Shown here piece by piece: positions 1 to 11,092 of a stretch of DNA of 64,000 bases. Position numbers and translations under genes: made by a program. This DNA comes from Strongylocentrotus droebachiensis (Eukaryota; Echinodermata; Echinoidea; Camarodonta; Strongylocentrotidae): the NCBI GenBank assembly GCA_035222895.1, contig JAVYIG010000167.1, positions 352,501 through 416,500 on the forward strand, in the 5' to 3' direction. Every line of letters starts with the position of its first letter. The stretch's first letter is position 1. Below the pieces are notes generated by a model. It did not search any database, was not told where the DNA came from, and saw only the letters and a list, made by a program, of their open reading frames with translations.

Positions 1-475
1 TAAAGACAAAGAGAGAGAGAGAGAGAGAGCCTAGGGAAAAATAGTGAAAGAGGGAGAGAAGGAAAAAGAAGGGGGGGAGAGAAAAATAAGTAGAGAGAAA
101 GAGAGATAGTGAAAGAGAGAAAGAAAGAGAAGGAGATTGAGAGAGAAAAAACATAGAAAGAGAGAAATAAAGAGAGAGAGATAGGGGAGATATGTACAGA
201 GAAAGAGAGAGATTGAGAGAGAGAGAGGTGGAGAGAAAGAGAGAGGTAGAGACAAAGAGAGTGGTAAAGACAAAGAGAGAGAGAGAGAGCCTAGGGAAAA
301 AAGTGAAAGAGGGAGAGAAGGAAAAAGAAGGGGGGGAAGAAAAATAAGTAGAGAGAAAGAGAGATAGTGAAAGAGAGAAAGAGATAGAAGGAGATTGAGA
401 GAGAAAAACATAGAGAGAGAGAAATAAAGAGAGAGAAAGAGAGAGAGAAAGGAAAGAGGGTGTGAGAGGTAAAAA
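1..475. repeat. Purine-rich (GA)n satellite, about 264-bp tandem unit
   Basis: The + strand is almost wholly A and G for about 475 bases. A unit beginning 'taaagacaaagagagag' at 1 recurs at 265, giving roughly 1.8 copies of a 264-bp period with internal GA and GGGGGGG blocks. The matching position upstream of the other signal-peptide exons has only short GA runs (about 17138-17155 and 51150-51180), so this copy has expanded. The long minus-strand reading frame through it is low-complexity Ser/Leu/Phe and is not a gene. Confidence 0.9.
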
Positions 476-989
476 GAAAGGCGATGAGGAGTTGGTGTTA
501 ACAATTATCGTTAAATTATTCTACTTCAGTTTCAATTTCATTTTCATCATTGAAAAACGAATTCTGTTTAATAGGAAAATTTTCATACACAATTCATGGC
601 ACATACATAAAACTTGCAACCCGATTTGCAAAATGAAAATAAAATAAACGGGTTTGTTATCTGTCCCATCGCTTGTTGAGATCATTTACTAGTTGTCGAA
701 ATTTAGTCGTTCATGCACACTGAAAATGTTATTGTTTATATATACACTTACAACGGTATCCTATTGAAACACGTGTATTATATCTCACAAAGTAACATAA
801 GGAATACTTAATGGAGCCTATCGGGGGGAACTTTTACGAGGTAGGGCTAAAGTTCACTTTTACTCACCGTTGAGGGCCGTAATACTGTTATCATGATACA
901 ACATTGAAGGAAGTAGATCGTTGCCTTCCATTCTTGCATTCTATCCACTGGAATTGATTTCGTGTCACAAACAGCCAACGTAAAACAAT
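476..989 (+). promoter_or_regulatory. Conserved upstream / 5' UTR block of gene 1
   Basis: The stretch before the gene 1 start codon is shared with the same position before the start codons at 18533 and 52185. Shared pieces are the 'acccgatttgcaaaatga' block near 620, 'ctcaccgttgagggc' near 864, and 'cattctatccactggaa' near 940. Conservation next to three start codons suggests 5' UTR and proximal promoter, though simple recent duplication also explains it. No clear TATA box is visible. Confidence 0.5.
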
Positions 990-1047
990 ATGTCAACGAT
1001 TTACTACTCTGTGTTGTCTCTGATCTGCCTATTTTTCATCGGACCAG
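990..1047 (+). CDS. Gene 1 signal-peptide exon
   Basis: Start ATG at 990. The exon encodes MSTIYYSVLSLICLFFIGP plus one base (phase 1) and ends at a consensus donor (CAG|GTGAGTAA). A short polar start, a hydrophobic core and a small-residue end fit a secretory signal. The same exon occurs at 18533 and 52185 with one or two substitutions, which supports this start. Confidence 0.88.
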
Positions 1048-3171
1048 GTGAGTAAATTAAAGCTGTAACAAGTTTGAGGAACTTGTGCGATTTGCGTTTG
1101 TCAATTTACATATTGCATTCCTATGCTGTTATCCAGGCTACCATTTGGTAAAAAATATTATGAAAGTCACTCCTGGCCGGCTAATCACCAAACCTAAATC
1201 AGGATCTATTATGATTCATTAGGCTTTGCTATTACGAGGTACAATTACAAACAATCACATAAAACAATAACACCGCCAAAAACATTATCCATGCACGAAT
1301 ATCCACATGACACATCGTTTTAAATGCACCAATGTTGTTGTTGTTGTTGTTGTTGATGCTGCTATAATTATTTTTAACGAGGTGAGCGGAATTGATATTA
1401 TACCCCCATCTTCCTCCAGCTTGATATATTCGGGTAGAATGCATTAGGTAAAGGCCTCCATGCGATGACTAAATTTTTCTACAAATGATATGCATATGCT
1501 ATCGTTGAAATAACTACATTACGAAGGGAAATGAAAGGATAATCGTTGCGTGGTTTAAATCAAAGTTTCCTTTTGGCAAAGGTTGGACAAATGTCTCCGC
1601 ACTGATTCCAACCCGGGTCCCTGGTGGAGAACGCCGCAATGCACTAGGCCATTGGCCCGAATCCATGGCCTAGTGGTAGCGTGGTTTCAGCCATTGAGGG
1701 GGTACTAGCGACAAATCGTAAGGGGAGGGGGTACTTAAAGTCTCCGCGGGGAATGAAATTCCAATGAGTAGGCCAGTAGGGAAATCTTTCTCAGCGTTGG
1801 TTGCCGCCCCTTCTCCCTATATATCTTCTTTCCTTTTTTTAAACTCTCTCCATCTCATTTTCATTTTTACCAGCATCCAAAATCCTAAACGCGACAGTTA
1901 ATCTGCTACGTATTATATTTGTATGGGCGAGAGAAATTCTATTGCTTTTTGATGGTGACATACTTACTGTTTTACCTATATGTGCTGTTAAACACCGAAA
2001 GGGGTGGAGTTCACTTTATACGACCGACAGTCCTTAGATCGTTAGGGAAAGGATTATCGAAATTCCAAATCTTATCGATGTCTTTAACAACACTAAAAAA
2101 ATGCAGAATGCCATGATTCGAATTTATAGTACATTGTTTATAGGTAGGGAATTGAGGAAAATCATAATTCAGTAATAAAGTCTCAATACAAAAAAAGAAG
2201 AAGAAAACGAAGAAGAAAAGAACTAGTCTGAAATAGTTACTTATTTAGTGGAGAGGGAAAAATAGATATATGAATTACATGTTAATAATATAAATGATAT
2301 TCCTCACTTAAGAAATCCAACCATCTGATTGGTCGAAATTGCAGTCATGGTTTTAGCCATTCCCGTAAATAAACGAAAAATGCCACGCCGATGTAATAGT
2401 TCGAGGGTAAAATTCAAGTTACCGGGAATAGTTCAGTCTTGTTTAAAAAATGGTTTGAGCGATCGCGGATACCATAAATTGTGTGTGTGTGCGAAGAGTT
2501 GGTCGCTAGACAGCAAGAATACCAAGAGGGTAGGCCCTACGTTTTATTATTAGCCGTAGATCTAGGTCTAGATATAGATTGTGATTTTATTGCTTGCGAT
2601 AACGGTGATACAGGTATTGAAGATTGTATAATGCAAGTGTTTTAATTCATTTGGTGGATGAAATGTTGAATTCTACGCCGTTTTGTGCGTCATTGCAGCG
2701 CTGAATTTGGTGTGTTAAACGCTAATTTATGACAAATTTAGAGAGCTTTCCTGATGGTATTTCATGCAAAATTTCTGTTATATTGATAAGCACTGATCCT
2801 TGTCCTTACCTTTGACTTGTTTCTTGTCTGTTATAGTCATTTAATAGATGAATTACTTGGAGTCTGAGCACATTTCAGTAACACAAACAAAATCCAGCCC
2901 GTTCATAGTTCCACACACGTATTTGTATGTACCTTGTGCCCTTACACTGTCTGCTGTCTCGATAGCGTAAACAAACTTGATTACCATGATTGGTAAGTCG
3001 CACATGCATTCTATGACCCTTTTCGGTATATAAAAGTATTAATGACTGCTTTAATTTTCGAAACATAATTGTTTTTATACGCTCAAGGGAAGGTTACAAT
3101 CGACCTTTTGCCCTCGGCTTAAAGCAGTCATTAATACTATACTAATAATATATGGATCAATTTTGTTGCAG
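1048..3171 (+). other. Gene 1 intron 1
   Basis: The first 1.1 kb parallels the first introns of gene 2a and gene 3, for example the 'ggtaaaggcctcc' and 'cctagtggtagcgtggtttcagccattgagggggtac' blocks. A (GTT)n run lies at about 1334-1355. From about 2260 to 3150 the sequence has no counterpart in the other two introns and looks like inserted DNA of unknown class. It contains 'catctgattggtcgaaatt', similar to the palindromic element at 55.1 kb. No exon was recognised. Confidence 0.6.
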
Positions 3172-3486
3172 GCATATATGGTCAAGTGACTGTACCACCC
3201 TCTACTGAAGTTGCTCGAGGAGAGGATGTATCGTTAGTGTGTACATCTACAGAAGTCAACCCTACCTTTACATGGACTTATGCAACAAATGGGCAGCCAT
3301 TATACACAGGGACTACCAGAGCTACAAATCTAGAAAGATATGCTAACATAGTGTTACAGGAAGGTACTGATGCACAGACGTCTACACTGAATATCAATGT
3401 TATTCAGCTTGAAGAGGAAGGAGAGTATCTTTGTAGTACTACTACAACAACGACTCAACCTCCTAATACAGTGGTGACTGTAGAAG
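3172..3486 (+). CDS. Gene 1 Ig domain 1 exon
   Basis: 315 nt, phase 1 in and out, acceptor ttgttgcag, donor GAAG|GTAATA. It encodes an Ig fold of about 105 residues: Cys in 'DVSLVCTSTE', core Trp in 'PTFTWTYAT', and the 'EEEGEYLC' strand-F motif with the second Cys, followed by a Thr-rich linker. It is extracellular and V/I-set-like. The exon is open and close to those at 19789 and 54779. Confidence 0.9.
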
Positions 3487-5724
3487 GTAATAACTACTGC
3501 ATCAACTATCTTTCAAGAAAAAAAAATACATGGAGTGTGCCTTCACTAGCTATACCCATATTCAGGGCACCTCCCTGCACAATTCCTAGGTGGATTTCCT
3601 TGACAATATGCTGCTGGGGAAAAAAAATGGCCGCCACGTATAACTATTGTCGCACAATTCTGGAGATTACTTTTGAACAGAACCTCATTTTACCATTTGT
3701 GAGGTGTCATACGAAAGAGAATTATAATTCCTTCAAGATTAAATACAAAAATATGAATTTGCGGCGTAAAACTATTTCTCCATATTTCATAGATTTTGAA
3801 AACTACCAGTTGATTTTTCTATCAAAAAAGTTAAAGCGCTCTAAAGTTGACACTTTGATATGAGCCCAAATTGCAATTTTGGTTGCTAAGGGCTGTCTTC
3901 TCCATAGCAATGGTAACATGGTGGCATGAAAACTTGAATATATCGCGATTAGATGCTATCAGCAAGCAAATTTCTACTTGGATTGGAAGTGTGATATCAG
4001 ATGATGCAGATAACAAATTTCATTTCAGTGTGTGCCCTGTTACTTAGGGGGCAAAGAAGGTTTTTGAGACATGGAATGTTGTAAAAGATTGTTGGGTATC
4101 AACGTGTTCAGGGCACCTCCCTGCACAATTTATAGGTGGACTACATGTAACTTAAAAAATATGCTGCTAGAAAAAGAAAAAAAATGGCGGCCATTTTTCT
4201 AAATGGCCGCCATATTTAACTATTGTTGTACAATTCTAGAGATTACTTTTAGCTGATTTAGAGTTTTCTGAAGAAAAAACTGTCCAATAATATTTTTCTC
4301 TTTTTCCATTCTCTTTTGTAAATCACATTTTTTGTCAAGTACTTCCATTTAGCACAGCTGTTTTGCAGGAGAAAACTTTCGCTCATAATTCATTTTTTTT
4401 AACTGTCATATTTAACTAATTCTGTGGCATTAAACTTTAAAGGGATCGTGTAACAATGTTAAATCTGAGATACACGGCCCTACATGTTATCGGTGTATGT
4501 GATATGGTGTAATATTGAAGCCCTAAAAAAATTGCGCTTCAAAAGGATCAAGAAGTGCCTCAAAAAAGTAAAACTCTTTGAGTGACCGGTTTTACCATAC
4601 TCGTTTTCCCCAATAGACTGTAGTGTTATGGAAACCGTCAGGCGAACGGTTTTCAAAATTTGTAATTCCAATCTTAAATATCTTGATAATCAGACAAGCG
4701 ATCGGCTTGTAAAAGTCATGGGGTTCCTGACTGACCTAAAGGTTTAAAATAGCGTATTACTAGAAAATGGTTAGGTCAACTACATATCGGGTGATTTATA
4801 AAAATACAAATAAAACAACCTCCTTAGTATCTGGGATATGCGAGAGATTCGCCGGAAAAATAACGATGTTTTAATGCCGTCACAATATGAACCAGCCCTG
4901 CCCAAGCAGACGACATCCCATAAAGAATGAACATAATTGAAATGCTTTTATTTCTCAAATTATAATGAGTTTAGTGCATATAAATGTGATGGAATTTTAC
5001 ACCATTCAAAAAGGGATATGACCCCCATTCTGAAAACTAAATTCTTTTATTTGTAAATACACAGGATAGGGGTTAATGAACAATCAAAGAAACCACACTT
5101 TCAAATTAAAAAAAACCCGGAATGATAGCATGGACGTCATTTGTTCCCTCTTGAAACTCCGAACATGCCGCGGTGTATGCAGCTGAAAATACAATGGCGT
5201 CTTATTTTGTTTACAAGCGACGGATTCCTTTTTCTTCTTTTTTCCTTGCATTTTTCATCAAAATATTACCATGCATGGGGTTTCGAGTGAGGCAATAGAT
5301 TAAACATTTCGCCTGAGGGTATTGAAGTAAGAGAAATAACTGAAGAAAAGATGACGAAACAGGCACTGAAATTTTGTGAGATGTCATGGGACATCGTCTG
5401 CTTGTGCACATCATGTTCAACATGTGACGTCATATCACAGCAGCGACCGGAGAGCTTTTCAGGTGCTATGTCGGGGCTGTATCTAAGCGTTTTGTAATTG
5501 TTAATAATCATTACTTCGAATGTTTCCAAGCATTGGCTTTTGATAACATTGGCCAATCAAAGTGCCACCTTTGCAATAATGACATTAAGTTAGTTTTTTA
5601 AATCAATGAATCTTCTCTTTAAGGAATCTGGAATATTCATGAATGTCTGAATTTCTCTTGTTTTATGTAGGTTTTAACGAAGCTTTACCTCTTTATTTTC
5701 TACATTTTTCTCCTGGAAAAAAAG
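3487..5724 (+). other. Gene 1 intron 2 with direct repeats
   Basis: Contains two copies of a block beginning 'ttcagggcacctccctgcacaatt', at about 3560 and 4108, each followed by 'atatgctgct' and 'ggagattacttt' style sequence. A perfect 11-bp inverted repeat, ATGGCGGCCAT / ATGGCCGCCAT, lies at 4183-4213. The remainder to 5700 shows no recognised coding or RNA feature. Confidence 0.5.
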
Positions 5725-6033
5725 TTGCCTCGGCTTCAAAGGAAATCGATCTGATCAATATTGATAACTTTGCCAACTACCAAGCTACATGTGATGCTAT
5801 AGGAAGTAAACCAAGATAAACTATTACATGGGTCTTAGATGGTGTTACGCAAACTGATGGCATCGAGGAGACAGACCCAGATATTTCAGCTGATCCTCTA
5901 TTCGATAAGAGGAGTGTGTTCACATTCCCAGCATAATTCGATAACTACAATGCGACGTTGGTTTGTGAGATCGGTGGTCATCAGGCGTCCAGCCTTGATA
6001 TTAGACAAGAATCGAGACGTGTAGATGTTCAAA
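5725..6033 (+). pseudogene. Gene 1 Ig domain 2 exon, two stop codons
   Basis: 309 nt, phase 1 in and out. It aligns without frame break to the Ig2 exons at 20932 and 57680: 'NYQATCDAIGSK', 'TITWVLDGVTQTDG', 'KRSVFTFPA', 'LVCEIGGHQ'. Two codons are stops: TAA at 5817-5819, where paralogues read GAA, and TAA at 5934-5936, where they read TCA. It also carries one extra codon near the end. These substitutions make the exon non-coding unless it is skipped; skipping keeps the frame because the exon is a multiple of three. Confidence 0.85.
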
Positions 6034-6379
6034 GTAAGTGAAACCTGCTTTAGCAACAACCTGTTTAGAATTACCGGAGGCCATATCAGTTGTTTGCCTT
6101 GAAAAATATCTCCAACTGAAACCTTTCTGTAAAGACCGCTAGCGATACAAACTAGTGTTTTTCTTGTCTCCCTTGAGTGTCTTTATAGAGAGGTTTACTG
6201 TATATCTTTCTTCTTTCTTTCTCTTTCTTCATATCTTTAATGATGTGTCAACGTCAAAAGTGCCAAGCTGCAGCAGCCTTATCAAGAAATGAAATTATGA
6301 TTGTAGGACTGTAGGTACACCACTACACTCCAGTACATACATGTAGGTAATTAATAGACATCCATGTAGTGACTAGTAC

Positions 6380-7660
6380 TAGGTGTTAAATGGGTACCGG
6401 TAGGAAGGAATTCCTTAAAATGCTGTGAGCGTCAAATCGGCAGCCTAGCATAGCCGGGTAATGTTGGAGCACCTTGAGGACCTTGCAAGGTCGATGTTAT
6501 AAGACCGTGTCTAAACTTCCACGTTGTTATAATAACCACACAGGAGGCGTGAACTTGAATTAGCTTCCCTTTAATAGTTGTGGCGCTGTAAAGCACATTC
6601 AACAATCGTGTGAATCCTGTAAAGAAACAAAGATAAACAAAGAATGACTATTGATTCAAAATACCCAAATTGTTCCTTTTTCCTTAGATTACATTCTTTG
6701 TATGCAAACTACTAGAGTAAATACATGACCTTCAAGGGTGTATTTTAGTTTAAGACTATAGAGTAAAGCAACTAGAAGTAAAGATTCACATTCGAACTCT
6801 TATCAAATAACTATTCATTTTACTTCTATACTCTAATAAATCGTGTCTTCTTTAAGCAAAATAAAATGTGTTGTTTTGTCTCGTTTCTGAATTACATAAA
6901 AAATCCATTCAGCATACTATAAATCACATTACAAAAACCCCTTTTCAAGTATTAAAACGAATAACGCGATATTACCTAGGGCGACATAAACAAGACTAAC
7001 CGTAAGGCGAATCACTAAAACTGGCGTCTAAAAATATCCCTCCGCTATATAATCTGTACGTATAGGTACTACAATTAACTGAGGTCCTAACAAAAGCGTA
7101 AGAAAAATAGGTCTCACGTGTCATCCCGAATTTATGAAATATGACACCAAAAACAATAATGAACGTCTCCAGATAACTTATAAACTATCATGAGACATTT
7201 CAGCATCTCTTACACTTCCTTGAAGTATATAACCAAGAATTATTTTACAAATTATCAATCACTTTCACAAGTACCGTAAGCACAGTCAATACCATTACGG
7301 ACTGTTCCCACTATCCATACTTCGAAAGAGGCCCAAATTTGACCTACAAACCTCAAAAACATTAAAGATACACGTACAATCCTAGCATAACATACACTTA
7401 TAAGAATAATAGCACGGAATTAAACATACCTTCAGTTTTGCATATAAATGAAGAAAAAACTAGGATCAACCAACATGGTTGAAGTACCTTCGTACGGTCT
7501 TGTTTTGCGCTGTAGCGAAAGTGCTGATAGTCTCAGTTCAGGTAAAAAGGGTAATTATTCTGCCGCGTAACAAATACGGGAAAAAATAATGTCATGCCTT
7601 GACAGTCGATACGTGCGCTATATAAGAATCCAATATTATATTATTATTATTACTGGAAGC
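6380..7660 (+). mobile_element. 5'-truncated tRNA-type SINE, split by a solo LTR
   Basis: The left part (about 6380-6494) has the SINE core 'ggtgttaaatgggtaccggtagg', which matches the SINE at 34.9 kb. The right part (7605-7660) is the typical tail 'gtgcgctatataagaatcc' with an ATT run. The two halves are separated by the LTR-like insert 6495-7604. The tRNA head is missing. It lies in the Ig2-Ig3 intron of gene 1, which is 1.5 kb longer than the same intron in gene 2a. Confidence 0.65.
6495..7604 (+). mobile_element. Probable solo LTR (1110 bp)
   Basis: The insert begins TGTTATAAGACC and ends CCTTGACA, so it has the TG...CA ends of LTR elements. It is flanked on both sides by GTCGA (6490-6494 and 7605-7609), a 5-bp target-site duplication, and removing it restores a continuous SINE. 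No gag or pol frame exists inside, so this fits a solo LTR left by recombination rather than a full element. Strand is unknown; + is nominal. Confidence 0.65.
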
Positions 7661-8200
7661 TACTATTATCCCATGCAGATTGTTTGAATTTTTCCACATT
7701 CCGTGTTCATGTCAGATCTTCAGTTTATGTTAAAGCTCAGGCATCATTGAATTGATCTTTTTAAAGTGCAAGTTACATAAAGAAATGATATATGATAAAC
7801 TTTACTTTAACACTTTTGTCTATATTCTACTAATTTAGGTAAACCTGACCATGATTCCAAGGTCACAAAGGATTTTTTTTTTATAGATCTTAGATTGAAT
7901 TCATTCGATCTAATTTGGAACAAAAGCTTAAGCCCAGCATTAGGCTTATTTGTTTAGTATAATACGGCCTTTTGTAACATGTCTTTTTGCATTTTAGAGT
8001 GATTTTCTATTTTGCACGAAGAAATATCCGGTACATTATATTGCAGTTTCAATTTCCCAGTTTTTAGTGTGCCTGCAATTCACAACTGGAAAATCTAATG
8101 GGTGGGCTGCATAGTCCTTTAAAGATGACATGTAGAAGAAGATAAACGTTGCAAATTCATTCAGCCTTTAACAGTAACTGCTTCACTGTTCCTCTTCCAG

Positions 8201-8464
8201 ATCCACCAGTACCTGAAGGAATTATGATTGGATTTGATAGCGATGGAACGTATCTCAAAGTGTCATGTAACACCAATGATGCAGTAGCAGTAGCTATTCC
8301 ACCTATGGATTCTTTCTACATCTATTCTATTGGAACCCTGGTCCCCAAATCCGTCTCAGACAGCACTGTAACTGTCACACAGCCTGAACAGGATACAGAG
8401 TTCACATGTGTAGGTGGCAACTATCTGGGAAATACTACGACTACAAGAACTTTTGAACCAGGCA
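8201..8464 (+). CDS. Gene 1 Ig domain 3 exon
   Basis: 264 nt, phase 1 in and out, acceptor cctcttccag, donor GGCA|GTAAGT. It encodes an Ig-like domain with Cys in 'KVSCNTNDAV' and 'EFTCVGGNYLGNTT'. The usual core Trp is replaced by 'SFYIYS', a feature shared by all four Ig3 exons here. The exon is open. The intron after it resembles the one after 30002, so this Ig3 region is closer to gene 2b than to gene 2a there. Confidence 0.85.
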
Positions 8465-8809
8465 GTAAGTCCTCATTTATTTTATTACCTTTTCATTGGA
8501 TGTTGTGTGAGGGTGATAGAGAGTGGGGGGGGGGGGGGGGCTCAGTACACAGATGCTCATCGGAATAGTATTTATTGTGTGAATTTGATTGGTGATACTG
8601 GAGCTTCTAGAAGTCCTCGCTTTCGCTGTAAGTTTGATTGTGGAAGACATTATGCACACATGTGAGATGCATCGGAATTTTACAAATCTTTTTAGATTAT
8701 GATTGTCAAGTTGACAATTTTCCATTCAAAATTCATGATTTTGTACGTGTGGTGCACCTTTGATAAATCTATCTTCATATACAATGGATACCTGGGTACA
8801 TGTGCATTA

Positions 8810-8990
8810 TGGCTCGCAAGCATTTTAAGGAATTATTTTCTGATAGGTACCCATTTACCTCACCTAGGTCAAGTGTGGCAAATGTAGATTAATTTCTTGA
8901 CCAGGACATTAGTGAAGAATACAGAAAATGCTGACACAAACGAAGACAGGAAAAACCAATGATAGGCAATTTCCAAAATATATAAATAAT
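8810..8990 (-). mobile_element. SINE core, reverse orientation
   Basis: The block 'attatggctcgcaagcatttt...ggtacccatttacctcacctaggtcaagtgtggcaaatg' is the reverse complement of the SINE core seen at 6.4 and 35 kb. A closely matching copy lies at about 31.9-32.19 kb in the paralogous intron of gene 2b, and similarity continues past it to about 9045. Confidence 0.6.
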
Positions 8991-8994
8991 ATCA

Positions 8995-9546
8995 TTACTT
9001 TATTTCTTGTGCATGTGTCATACAAATAGCTATTTTTGTAACATCCACTTTTGAAATTTTTAATTTTTTATTCCCATAAGATCTATTGTCTCTGTTCTCC
9101 TTGTCTTTGCCGTGGTCGCAATCATTCTTGTCACCGTTGTCGTCTTCGTCAGCTTCCTCCTCGTCAGATAAGGAAGAGGAGTTTGAGGAGTTGATAGCTT
9201 CGCATAAAGGGCAAACCCAGCTGAACGACGTCTCAACTAGATTGTCATAAGTGTCGTTGTCAACTCCTGCACACTGGTTGTGGGTCCATGCTTTGCATTC
9301 GTCACATTCCAGGCCACGTTGACCATACTTGACATTGTTGTTGCACCTAGTGCAAGGGGCTAAACAGTCTTGGCAATACCATGGTTTGCCGTTCACGATT
9401 GATCTGAATTCTGCTGAACTTACTCCACAGCAGCTGGAGTGGTTATTCTGTCCACAGTCATTGCATGATATCCACCTGCGATTACTACTTCCCTTCCGGT
9501 GGCAAATTCCGCATTGTCTATCCTGTTGGGGTGATTTAGGTAACAT
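8995..9546 (-). CDS. Double PHD-finger protein, probably retroelement-encoded
   Basis: Intronless minus-strand frame, 183 residues from the Met at 9546; the frame is open further upstream to 9633. The first zinc finger reads CGIC, CNDC, His-x2-Cys, then WYCQDC. The second reads CTRC, CDEC, WTHNQC, then WVCPLC. Both fit the PHD C4HC3 pattern. An acidic Ser/Asp/Glu tract and a Lys-rich tail follow. PHD fingers of this kind occur in ORF1 or N-terminal regions of invertebrate LINEs. Tandem repeats directly upstream resemble LINE 5' monomers, and no reverse transcriptase is attached. The last codons are conserved in the gene 2b intron (about 32.2 kb), so the insertion predates duplication. Host function is not excluded. 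Confidence 0.6.
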   Translation of the reverse strand: MLPKSPQQDRQCGICHRKGSSNRRWISCNDCGQNNHSSCCGVSSAEFRSIVNGKPWYCQDCLAPCTRCNNNVKYGQRGLECDECKAWTHNQCAGVDNDTYDNLVETSFSWVCPLCEAINSSNSSSLSDEEEADEDDNGDKNDCDHGKDKENRDNRSYGNKKLKISKVDVTKIAICMTHAQEIK

Positions 9547-9613
9547 GTTCGTGTATTGTATAAAATGGTATCTAGACTTGGTGAATCCAGTGAGTTCAAG
9601 AGTAGAAAAAACG

Positions 9614-10310
9614 TAGCACGTTGCACTAAACACAAGTTCACAAAGATTGTAATGTAGACTCTATATAAAAGTGATGTCACATGAAGTACACAATGTCACT
9701 AAGAACACAGTAAAAAGTTTAATAAAAGGATGAGGGCTGCTACTCTCCACTGCTGGCTCGACTTTAAAAAGCAGGAACATCCAAGGCATAGTATAGTACG
9801 TTGCACCAAACACAAATTCACAAAGTTTGTAATGTAGACTCTTACGTGAAGTACACAATGTCACTAAGAACACAGGAGAGAGTTTCATAAAAGGATGAGG
9901 GGCTGCTACTCTCCACTGCAGGCTCGACTTTAAAAAGCAGGAACATCCAAGACATTCACAAAGTTTGTAATGTAGACTCTATAAAGATGTCACATGAAGT
10001 ACACAATGTCACTATAAAGAACACAGTAAAAAGTTTCATAAAAGGATGAGGGGCTGCTACTCTCCACTGCTGGCTCGGCTTTAAAAAGCAGGAACATCCA
10101 AAGCATAGGCCTAGTACGTTGCACCAAACACGAATTCACAAATTCACAAAGTTTGTAATGTAGGTCTACCGTCTAGATCTAGAGATCTAGACTACGGTCA
10201 CATGAAGTACACAATGGCACTAAAAACACAGGAAAAAGTTTCATAGAAGGATGAGGGGCTGCTGCTCTCCACTACTGGCTTGACTTTAAAAGCAGGAACA
10301 TCCAAGGCAT
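9614..10310 (-). repeat. Tandem monomers (150-207 bp) upstream of the PHD frame
   Basis: About four copies of a unit with 'cacaaagtttgtaatgtagactct', 'gaagtacacaatgtcact' and 'ggctgctactctccactgc', the last at about 9736, 9903, 10052 and 10259. Copies differ by small indels. The array abuts the 5' side of the minus-strand PHD frame, the position of promoter monomers in some LINEs. A small palindrome 'gtctagatctagagatctagac' sits near 10171. Confidence 0.8.
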
Positions 10311-10499
10311 AAATAGTTTTAAACAATTAATTTTTTTTTGTATAAAAAATTCAGCACAGACACAACAACATGGTGAATGATAAATGTGTGATACTTGCGG
10401 TCTTTCTGGGTTTCTCCTCAAGGAAATACACTATTTCCTCTGCTGCAGCTACTTTAATGCAGTTCCATACACAGTTAAATAGGGCTTTGATGTTGCCCG

Positions 10500-10870
10500 C
10501 GTAATGAAGGTGCGGAATGAAGAGTGAAGAGATGAAATGACTTGCTGTTCAAATCCAAGATGGCGTCTTCCAAGATGGCGTCTTTTTCTCGCTACGCTGG
10601 TTGGTAAAAATATGTCTCTTTCCTAGAAACGAAATGATGATGCTGGAATCACATAAAAACAGGTAGAGATGATAAAAAACTTGACGGCAGCTCCTTTCTT
10701 GTCGGTCGTTGACTGTGTGAAGTTTCCCTTGCTGGTCTGGTAGTACTCCGACGAGAAGTGCACGCGCCGACCGCCGCCACCCGAGCCGGCCGGGCTGGTC
10801 CTGCCTTGCTTGCTGGCCTGGTACCGTACTAGTACTCCAATCGCCGCCGCTTCGATGTCCCATTTGCGTT
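10500..10870 (-). promoter_or_regulatory. CpG-rich patch with paired YY1-like motifs
   Basis: In an AT-rich window this stretch is GC- and CpG-rich, mainly 10740-10860. Two tandem 15-bp copies of CCAAGATGGCGTCTT start at 10555 and 10570; AAGATGGCG is the core recognised by YY1-type factors. It lies beyond the monomer array and may be the outer promoter region of the PHD element. No convincing coding frame runs through it. Confidence 0.35.
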
Positions 10871-11092
10871 GTACGTTGCTCGTAGATCTTCTTATCAGAT
10901 GTTATGCTAGATTTTGCTAAAATGATGAAATGCGTAGTTCCAAGGAAATACTAATGTCCGTAGATGAAGAAATACACAAAAATGTAGAACGGGGATGAAG
11001 GATGTTACAGATAAAGATGGATTTAAATGTCTCTTAAAGTTGAATCTCGGGAGCGATGTGAAAACACGTCCTATCCGCACGCACGACCATAC

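Noticed and set aside
31..504. 157-residue minus-strand frame rich in Ser, Leu and Phe
   Set aside because: Read from the purine satellite; low-complexity and repeated with the 264-bp unit.
10549..10863. 104-residue minus-strand frame in the CpG-rich patch
   Set aside because: Composition reflects GC content, no recognisable domain, and the frame includes the repeated YY1-like words.
10995..11092. Open frame upstream of the truncated alphaC exon (KDVTDKDG...) as a replacement kinase N-lobe
   Set aside because: No similarity to the gene 2b N-lobe exons and no glycine loop; likely chance.
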